Below are positions 57,952-64,000 of a stretch of 64,000 bases of DNA, piece by piece (positions within the stretch are counted from its first letter, which is position 1; each line of letters opens with the position of its first letter). A program made the translations under genes and the position numbers. Below the pieces are notes generated by a model. That model saw only the letters and a list, made by a program, of their open reading frames with translations. It made no database searches and was not told the DNA's origin. This DNA comes from Ustilaginoidea virens (Eukaryota > Ascomycota > Sordariomycetes > Hypocreales > Clavicipitaceae), in the NCBI RefSeq assembly GCF_000687475.1, contig NC_057317.1, forward strand, positions 3,906,501 through 3,970,500, written 5' to 3'.

Positions 57952-58675
57952 TTATTTTCCGGCCTTCTTTGCGCCCGTCTGCTTCGACTTTGAGCGCAGA
58001 GCATATCTCTCCTTCCTCCACGCAGACACGAGCTCGTCAACACCGCCCATGTCATGCTTAGGCTGGCGCATGTACGTCAGCCTTGCTCTCCTTGCTCTCT
58101 TCGGTCGGCGCCATATGATGTCGATGCCTGTGACGGAGGGGCTGTAGATCTTGAACCACATCTCCACCCCCGTCTTCATCATTTGACCTCGCAGCAGGAT
58201 GGCGGTGTCGACGCCGCGACGGCGAATTTGGATAAATGCGCCTGAGAAAGGCTCCCCGGATTTCGTTGTCACCATGAGAACATCGCCAACCTTGGCGCTG
58301 TCGGCATGTTCCTTGGAAAACAAACGCGATCTGGCGCCGGTAGGGTCCAATGCCGTGATTTGTTGCTGGCGCAGGACGGGCATGGGATCGGGGTTTGTCG
58401 ATCGAACAGAGGGAATCTGAGGCCACACTTGAAAGTTGCCGACCTTTTCGCGCAATGCTCCTGCGTTGGCAATACCGTTAGTAGAGTTGGATCGATCGTC
58501 GGCTGGGAGGCCGTCGAATGTGTTCCATACGTTGCCTCTGCGTGATTGCGGTTTCGTTTGATGAAGGGGCTTCGGCCGTCGTGGCCAGGCTGCGCTGAGC
58601 CGTCTTCTGCTGTCTCGCTTGCCGGAAACAAGACTTTAGGCAGCCGAGTGACCGCCTCGCAGGTGCAAAACTCAT
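57952..58675 (-). CDS. IMG1: Mitochondrial large-subunit ribosomal protein bL19m
   Basis: Mitoribosomal protein of the bacterial L19 family (yeast Img1). Exons (minus) 58675-58531 and 58460-57952 give 217 aa. The N-terminus SFAPARRSLGCLKSCFRQAR is a presequence-like Arg/Ser-rich stretch. The L19 fold follows: FSKEHADSAKVGDVLMVTTK, GEPFSGAFIQIRRRGVDTAI, LRGQMMKTGVEMWFKIYSPS and IIWRRPKRARRARLTYMRQP. Fungal proteins of this family often carry the N-terminal and C-terminal basic extensions seen here. The intron starts GTATGG and ends CAACGCAG, joining QRQ-R-ALREKVGNF. Divergent from the 401-aa mitochondrial protein gene, 281 bp apart. Confidence 0.9.
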
Positions 58676-58956
58676 TGCGGATGGCGATGGCAAGCAACCA
58701 GCTTCATCAATGGGAAGAAAAAGAAGGAGATGCCTGAGTCGTACCGTCACAAAAGCTTCTCTTACGAAACCCCCCTTTGGGGGAGAAAAGGTCGTCCGCA
58801 ATGCTGCTGCCTGATTGGCCCCGCGCAGCTCGATCCTGACCCACCCTCCCCTGCTCGGGCTTCCTTCACGGCAACAAGTACTCCGTACGGCAAGACCTGA
58901 CTGACATGGGCGGCGGAAACTTTTTGGCATTGACACTCCTTCCAAGAACTCTGTAG
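58676..58956. promoter_or_regulatory. Divergent promoter of two predicted mitochondrial genes
   Basis: 281 bp between the start codons of bL19m (-) and the 401-aa mitochondrial protein (+). It contains a TACTCCGTACGG motif near 58877-58890. No TATA box is obvious. Shared regulation is inference from orientation and product class. Confidence 0.55.
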
Positions 58957-60252
58957 ATGAAAGCCAACATGACAAGGCAGGCAGCCGCATCAGCCCTCGG
59001 CTCAATAGAGCGCTATGTTTTCCACATGCCGAGTCTGCCTTTGGCCACACGTCGACCTTTTAGCTCGACAACCTCCCGCTGTACGGTGATGCTGTTTCTT
59101 TTTCTTTTCCTCCTCCTTACCACCAATTGGTCAAGGCTGTCGTATCGCCAGCTAACTCCAATCTCTGTAGCTGTCCGGGCCGTCTTCTCGGAGACGGAAA
59201 ACGACGAGTTGAGAAATGTTCTCAAAATGATTCAAGAGAAAATAATCCTACCGGCTTACCTGCCCGAAAAGCAACGCAGAATTGTGTTTGATCCCAAGAA
59301 GCGATCATACCTGGAGCAAAACCCAATCATCATCGAAGTAGACGGGCTGGAGCACAAGTTCTCCTCGATCGACCGCTTCAAGGACGTTGAAAACTCGAAA
59401 AAGGCGCTGTCCAGGGCGTTGGAACACATGCACACCCCCGAGGACTGGACGAACCTGGGCCCTCTTCTGGCCGGTTACAGGAGGGCTGGCATCCGCTTGA
59501 AGGCCAAACACTTGGGCAAGATTGTCCGCGTAGCCGGGACGCGGGGGCAGATATTTGCGGTAATCGAATGCGCAAAGCAATCCGACAAGACCGGGTTCAC
59601 CCTAAAGAATCCCGAGGTCGTCGCAAGAGTCTTCGCCTTTATCAACGACAAAATCTCCAAGGCCGCTAGGGAGACCCCGGATGGCCCTGAAACGAAGCAG
59701 GCCCTGACATGGACGGAAATGGTGTTGGACCTGTTGCAGAGACCAGAGCACACTGTGGATGACGCGCAAACCCGGCAACGGCTGCACTTTTCACCGCTGG
59801 TCCGTGGAATGACGCTCTTTGCGAGAGCGTCCGCGGCGCGCCTCGGAGCAGCTTCGGAGCGGGACTTGAACCTTCTCCGGGATGAAGTAGCTCTCTTGGT
59901 TTCTCTCTGGGGGGATGCGGCGAACAAGGATCTACTTGAAGTGGCAGAAATTGCCAAGCTCACCCCGGCTGCGGAGAGGGATGCTGCCCAGAAGAGCAAC
60001 TACATCCCGCGAGCTCTCAACGTCAGCTCTTACGTGCAGGTGCTGGCGCAAAATATCAAAGGCATCGAGATTGCGCAGGAGATTCTTGGGGATGAAGCCC
60101 AGGGGCTGTCGGCGATTTCGACCGCCTTGACCTCGCATCTTCGAGACTTTGCCGGTGGGATCAGGACAAAATCAGATATGTGGGTGGATGAGTATGAAAA
60201 GGTCATGGGAGCAAAACCCAGCTGGCTAGCCGTCGGCGACGAGGCCGTGTGA
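58957..60252 (+). CDS. Predicted mitochondrial helical-repeat protein, unknown function
   Basis: Exons 58957-59080 and 59171-60252 give 401 aa. The intron GTACGG...CTCTGTAG removes a Phe/Leu-rich segment and joins FSSTTSR to SVRAVFSETEND. The N-terminus is Arg/Ser-rich without acids and ends RRPFSSTTSR, like a mitochondrial presequence. The rest is almost wholly helical: DELRNVLKMIQEKIILPAYL, EDWTNLGPLLAGYRRAGIRL, GQIFAVIECAKQSDKTGFTL, PEVVARVFAFINDKISKAA. The ~35-residue spacing of these helices hints at PPR-like repeats, but I do not recognise the family. No catalytic motif is seen. ATG 58969 is an alternative start. The bL19m neighbour suggests, but does not prove, a role in mitochondrial gene expression. 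Confidence 0.78.
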   Translation: MKANMTRQAAASALGSIERYVFHMPSLPLATRRPFSSTTSRCTVMLFLFLFLLLTTNWSRLSYRQLTPISVAVRAVFSETENDELRNVLKMIQEKIILPAYLPEKQRRIVFDPKKRSYLEQNPIIIEVDGLEHKFSSIDRFKDVENSKKALSRALEHMHTPEDWTNLGPLLAGYRRAGIRLKAKHLGKIVRVAGTRGQIFAVIECAKQSDKTGFTLKNPEVVARVFAFINDKISKAARETPDGPETKQALTWTEMVLDLLQRPEHTVDDAQTRQRLHFSPLVRGMTLFARASAARLGAASERDLNLLRDEVALLVSLWGDAANKDLLEVAEIAKLTPAAERDAAQKSNYIPRALNVSSYVQVLAQNIKGIEIAQEILGDEAQGLSAISTALTSHLRDFAGGIRTKSDMWVDEYEKVMGAKPSWLAVGDEAV

Positions 60253-60452
60253 AGGCAAATATATAATGGAAGAAGGAAGATTTGTCAGAACAGTTTATTG
60301 GGCATGCAGCATAGAGAGTCTTGTGGTGATCTTTTTACAAATAAAGAATAAGAATAAAAATAAAAATAGTAAAAAAAGGAGAGAAGAAATTAATCTTTTG
60401 CCCTGGTGTGTGCGGTCCAAGTATTTTAATTCCAAACAGCGGCTTGGTCACG

Positions 60453-61692
60453 TCACGGCAAAACGACGTACTTTTCCAGATGACGAGGAATCGCCCCCAG
60501 GAGCTTCTTCTCTTGCAACCACTTGCGGCTGAAGAGGCGATCGGCGTAGCGGTACGCTCCGTCGCACAGCACGGTAACGACCTTGTGGCCCCTGCCCATC
60601 TTCTCCGCAACCTCCTTGGCCGCGACAACATTCAGCGCCGAGCTCGCGCCGAGGTACAGGCCTTCCTCGTCCAGGCACCGGTAGACCATCTCGATGCTCT
60701 TCTCGTCCGAGATGTGCAGCGACCCGTCCAGCAGGCCAACATCGGGCTGGAGGTTGTCCGTGATGCGGCCCTGGCCGATGCCTTCGGTGATGCTGGACCC
60801 CGTCCGCTCGGCCAACTCGCCCCCGGAGCCGATGTACGAGTGCAAGACGCTGCCCGGCGGGTCGGCCAGGAAGCTCTTGACCCTGCCGCCCGAGACGCTC
60901 TTCAGGTACCTGGTGACGCCGGCCAGCGTGCCCGCCGTGCCCGTGGCGCAGGTGAAGGCGTCCACGGTGCCCAGGGTCTGCGCCCAAATCTCCGGGCCCG
61001 TCGTCTCGATGTGCGCCCGCCGGTTGGCCGTGTTGTCGAACTGGTTCGTCCACACGGCGTTGTCGAGACGCTCGGCGTGCCGTCGGGCCTGGTGGTTGTA
61101 GTTTTGGGGGTTGTCAAACGCCACGGCGGGCACGGGGTGCACCTGGGCGCCGAGCAGGCGGAGGAGGTCGATTTTGCCCTGGGACTGCGTGTCGGGCATG
61201 TAGATGACGAGCTTGTAGCCGCGGGACCGGCAGACGTGGGCGAGGCCGATGCCCGTGTTGCCGGCGGTTCCCTCGACAACGGTGCCCCCCGGGCGGAGGA
61301 GCCCGCGTTCCTCGGCGTCCTTGACCACGTAGAGAGCGGCGCGGTCCTTGACGGAGCCGCCTGGGTTCATGAACTCGGCCTTGCCTAGCACCTCGCAGCC
61401 GGTTTCTTCGGACAGTCTGTTCAGCCGGATGAGGGGGGTGTTGCCGATGGCTGTTTATGTTGGCGGAGAAACCCTCAACGTCAGTTGGCTTTTTTTTTAT
61501 TTTTTTTTATTTTTATTTTTTTTGCAAAAAGGCCGCGCACGCATGCAATATTGCAAATCGGTCGCAATCACACACACCTCCAGTCAAGCCTTGAGAAACG
61601 CCCTGGGCTCTGGACACGGCCACCGTGTGGGCTGTCGGTTCGGCGGCCTTGACGGCTGCAGCTGCGAGCCTCGCGGCGCTGTGTCGCAGCAT
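60453..61692 (-). CDS. Mitochondrial cysteine synthase-like enzyme (PLP-dependent)
   Basis: Fold-type II PLP enzyme of the cysteine synthase (O-acetylserine sulfhydrylase) group, close to yeast mitochondrial Mcy1. Exons (minus) 61692-61578 and 61450-60453 give 370 aa. Presequence-like start: [20 protein letters not shown]. Joined across the intron it reads [18 protein letters not shown]. The PLP lysine lies in [13 protein letters not shown]. The substrate loop is [16 protein letters not shown], the phosphate-binding loop [15 protein letters not shown], and [13 protein letters not shown] follows near the end. The Asn/Thr pattern of the substrate loop differs from bacterial TSGNTG, as in the fungal 'cysteine synthase 2' type, so its substrate is uncertain. 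The coding strand is very GC-rich at third positions. Confidence 0.9.
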
Positions 61693-62382
61693 AACTGCGG
61701 TTGTGCAGTCTGGTGCAGGAGGGCAGGAGGGAGGCTGCGGCGATGCCAAGGAGGCGGACTGCTCGGGAGATCCGCGTTCAGGTTGAGCCGTCTGCGCTTC
61801 GTGCCTGCGACGTGGCCCAGCCACGTACGAGCTGCGAGGATGGGCGACGTCGGTCGGCTCGTCGTGGTTGACCTGTACCCGGGCGACTTCCGCCGTGCTG
61901 TGGGTGTGGGGACCGACAAGGGCGCGGCATGCGATCACGCCATCTGCTCCCGGCAGCCCGGCTTGCTGTGTCGGTCAAGCTATGGCCGTTGTTTGATCTG
62001 GGAACCTGCGAGTCATGGGAATCGGCCAATTGACGCATCAGCACAGACGGGAAGGTTTGCAGCAAAAATGGGATTGCTGATGCCCATGTATGTATGCAGT
62101 GTAGATAGACATGCTAATTCACGGACGATTTTGTCGGTTCCGCAGCATTGTCCTCAGTACAGGGTAGCTGTGGCTGTGCGGTCGTCATTAGCGAGCGACA
62201 TGCTGTGATCCATCAGCGTTGTGCTCCACCGCCATGACACCACCTAAGCCCATGCAGTAGATATTCCGAAACTCTAAAACGGATGAATGAGGCGGTCCAG
62301 GGACGGCCTCGAAATTTTCCATTTTCAAATCAAAAAGAAAAAGCCAGGAAAAGTCGCCAGAGCGAATCTCGCTCAAAAATTA
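61693..62382. other. Intergenic region upstream of the cysteine synthase-like gene
   Basis: No gene recognised. It includes the promoter of the minus-strand gene. A T5 run (minus strand, 62376-62380) at its right end is the likely Pol III terminator of the tRNA. Confidence 0.6.
62376..62380 (-). terminator. Pol III terminator of the tRNA gene
   Basis: T5 on the minus strand, 2 bases past the tRNA discriminator base. Confidence 0.75.
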
Positions 62383-62470
62383 TAGTCGAGCCGGGAGTCG
62401 AACCCGGATCTATCGCGGACTCCCAGCCCGGGCTGTGAGGCGATCGTTCTAACCGCTATACTACTCGACC
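62383..62470 (-). tRNA. tRNA with 16-nt intron, anticodon read as CAC (Val)
   Basis: A cloverleaf fits the minus strand: acceptor GGTCGAG/CTCGACT with a G-T pair at position 1-72, discriminator A, D-arm GTA/AAC around TAGCGGTTAG, anticodon stem ATCGC/GCGAT, four-base variable loop, and T-arm CCGGG-TTCGACT-CCCGG. The anticodon loop is interrupted after position 37 by GCCCGGGCTGGGAGTC (62433-62418), the canonical intron site, leaving CTCACAC with anticodon CAC. Box A- and box B-like sequences (TAGCGGTTAG, GGTTCGACTCC) are present. The D-stem carries an A-A mismatch. Identity as Val rests on the intron boundary; a tRNA-Asp-like body is also noticeable. A cove/tRNAscan score would decide. Confidence 0.8.
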
Positions 62471-63115
62471 GAATGGAACTGCCCATCGCAGCTGATTATG
62501 ATTGGAGTGCGAGTAATGGTAGCTATAGACCTCACACCCCACGCGTAGCAACCCGGGCTGGCTTCCTGTTTACAATGCAACACCAACAGTCTGCCGAGGC
62601 ACGTTCTGAACCGCCCAACTTGCTTGCGTCATTACGTGCCCACGCTCAAGACGGTATTAGCGCTGACTAGACGTTATCACTGTAGGATCGTGTGCTTGGC
62701 TTGGGCGTTTTCTCCCGCTGACGTCGGCAGGTAAATATCCTCTGGCTTGACAAGTATTGCCAAAAACCATAACATTTTGATGGTATCAGCACATTGTATG
62801 CTATCCAAGATCTCTTTTGCGTCATTCTTCGTCTGTTCAGCCGTCTTAAACACGCATCCACCCCATTGGAAAAGCTGTCACGAGGCAAGGCCAGAGCCCG
62901 CACACAGGAAGAAACATCTATTACCGTCTTCATACAGCATACATCCGAAGGCCAGAGCAAGCAACAAGAAACTTCCATTGCTATATTCAACAGCGCACAT
63001 CGCAAGGCCAGAGCACGCACGCAGCAATAAGCATCCATTACTTTACTCAAACAGCACACATCGCAAGGCCAGCGTGATTATTATGGGTATTTCATAATAC
63101 GTAAATACGTAAAAG
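62471..63115. other. Intergenic region with imperfect tandem repeat
   Basis: No gene recognised between the tRNA and the ZZ/SH3 gene. It contains a tandem repeat of ~60 bp. Confidence 0.6.
62887..63072. repeat. Imperfect tandem repeat of 56-61 bp, three copies plus a partial
   Basis: Units begin AAGGCCAGAGC at 62887, 62948 and 63004, with a partial at 63065. Each contains an ACAGC-ACAT-like end. Confidence 0.85.
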
Positions 63116-64000
63116 TCATGATGGTTGCTGGCTCATCCGCACATACGGAGCGGGGAACAGCCCCTTGGCCCCCATGTAAGTGCCAAAGAACCAATCTCCG
63201 TTAACATCCTCAATCTCTTGAACCTCCGCGCCCTTTGGAAACAACAATTCGTCCTCGGATCCGGCCTGGGGGTACCATGCCCAGCGAGCATTCGCCCTCA
63301 TGCCCGCACCGCCATCCGGTGGGAAGCTTTGCGCAAACGAGGCGGACGGGACCGACGTGGGCGCCGCAGCCGACACTTCCTTGGTGGCGAGCCGCTCCCA
63401 TCTCTCGCTGCCATTCTTCCAAGACCACTTCTGCAGCCCCTGCTCCTTGTGGTCGGCATCTTCAAAGGGCTCCGAACGGAGGGCGTGACCACCCACGATA
63501 TCCCTTTCAACAAATCGCCACTGCCCGACCTTGCCTTCGGTAAACCCAATGACCGCCATTCTGTGTCCGTTCAGGCAACGCCTCCAGCCAGAATGGCCGT
63601 TCTCGGGACTGATTTGCGCGCTCGAAACCAGGCCGTTGTAGCAGGACGAGCAGATGTCGTAGTCACCTGGAGGAGCATCCGGCACCAGGGCACTCGTGCA
63701 GCCGGAGCAGTGGTAGCGAACGTGAGACGGCGGTATGGGGTCTTGGCATATGTCGCACCTGGTGCTGAAGGTGAGCGGCTTGAAAGGTCCGATACTCGTC
63801 GCCTGAGGCCCGCTGTAGATGGTGGCGGTGGGTGGACGCCCTGGGGATCTGGGGCTTCGCGGTCGGCCAGTTGCTTGTTCAGCTTCATGGGTCAGGGGAA
63901 GCAGCATGTGTGTGCATGAGCGGCCTTGGTTGACGCAATCGTTGCAGAACCCCCAATCCCCCTCGTTGCAGACATCGCAGCGCCAGTAGCAATCGTTGGT
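63116..64000 (-). CDS. ZZ-type zinc-finger and SH3-domain adaptor protein, C-terminal part (partial)
   Basis: The minus-strand frame is open from the right edge to a stop at 63116, giving about 294 C-terminal residues. First comes a Cys-rich zinc module (NDCYWRCDVCNEGDWGFCND, then CVNQGRSCTH). A ZZ-like finger follows, CDICQDPIPPSHVRYHCSGC then DYDICSSCYNGLV. The C-terminus is an SH3 domain: ANARWAWYPQAGSEDELLFP, GAEVQEIEDVNGDWFFGTYM and GAKGLFPAPYVRM, with the ALYDY-like, WW-like and PxxY-like positions. This order (ZZ fingers then SH3) is known in filamentous-fungal adaptor proteins of unclear role. The N-terminal part lies beyond the window. Confidence 0.88.
   Translation of the reverse strand, partial: TNDCYWRCDVCNEGDWGFCNDCVNQGRSCTHMLLPLTHEAEQATGRPRSPRSPGRPPTATIYSGPQATSIGPFKPLTFSTRCDICQDPIPPSHVRYHCSGCTSALVPDAPPGDYDICSSCYNGLVSSAQISPENGHSGWRRCLNGHRMAVIGFTEGKVGQWRFVERDIVGGHALRSEPFEDADHKEQGLQKWSWKNGSERWERLATKEVSAAAPTSVPSASFAQSFPPDGGAGMRANARWAWYPQAGSEDELLFPKGAEVQEIEDVNGDWFFGTYMGAKGLFPAPYVRMSQQPS

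Noticed and set aside
60408..61388. 326-codon plus-strand open frame
   Set aside because: Antisense to the cysteine synthase-like gene; Gly/Ala/Val/Arg-rich translation with no family resemblance.

Overview
This is a piece of filamentous ascomycete (Pezizomycotina) nuclear DNA, most likely from a Sordariomycete of the Hypocreales type. Genes carry short GT-AG introns, often with a CTAAC/CTGAC-like branch site. Intergenic DNA is full of homopolymers and short palindromes. One retroelement shows C-to-T decay of the repeat-induced point mutation (RIP) kind, and several genes belong to families typical of filamentous ascomycetes. The order attribution is inference. Exon structures were built by hand from splice signals, reading phase and remembered family consensus, with no transcript evidence.

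Layout. 1-5.1 kb: 5' part of a SAM-like/possible SNF2-helicase gene (-), glutathione synthetase (+), mitochondrial ssDNA-binding protein RIM1 (-). 5.8-11.6 kb: one full-length Ty1/copia element with 196-bp LTRs and a 5-bp target duplication; its gag-pol frame is riddled with stops. 13.8-15.5 kb: STE3-type pheromone receptor (+). 16.5-27.2 kb: two uncharacterised membrane proteins (-) around a 5.4-kb block with no recognisable gene. 28.9-35.4 kb: ERF4-type palmitoyltransferase partner (+), CENP-V/GFA-like protein (-), acyl-CoA synthetase-like enzyme (-). 37.3-43.3 kb: VPS9-domain Rab GEF (+) and TRK potassium transporter (-), convergent. 46.6-64 kb is a dense housekeeping block: XPB/SSL2 helicase (-), CHY zinc finger (+), proteasome alpha-4 (-), D-2-hydroxyglutarate dehydrogenase (-), alpha-actinin (-), mitochondrial ribosomal protein bL19 (-) divergent from an unknown mitochondrial protein (+), mitochondrial cysteine synthase-like enzyme (-), an intron-containing tRNA (-), and the 3' part of a ZZ/SH3 protein (-).

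The genes do not form a single pathway or a biosynthetic cluster. Loose themes are sulfur/thiol metabolism (GSH2, cysteine synthase), mitochondrial maintenance and translation (RIM1, bL19m, the 401-aa protein, D2HGDH) and signalling/trafficking (STE3, ERF4, VPS9, TRK). Nothing here is convincingly a new system. The most unusual features are the retroelement, whose LTRs are nearly identical and undecayed while its 1,614-codon frame is heavily mutated but free of indels, and several extreme exon structures (a 5-nt first coding exon, a 7-nt internal exon, and stop-free introns of 3n length).
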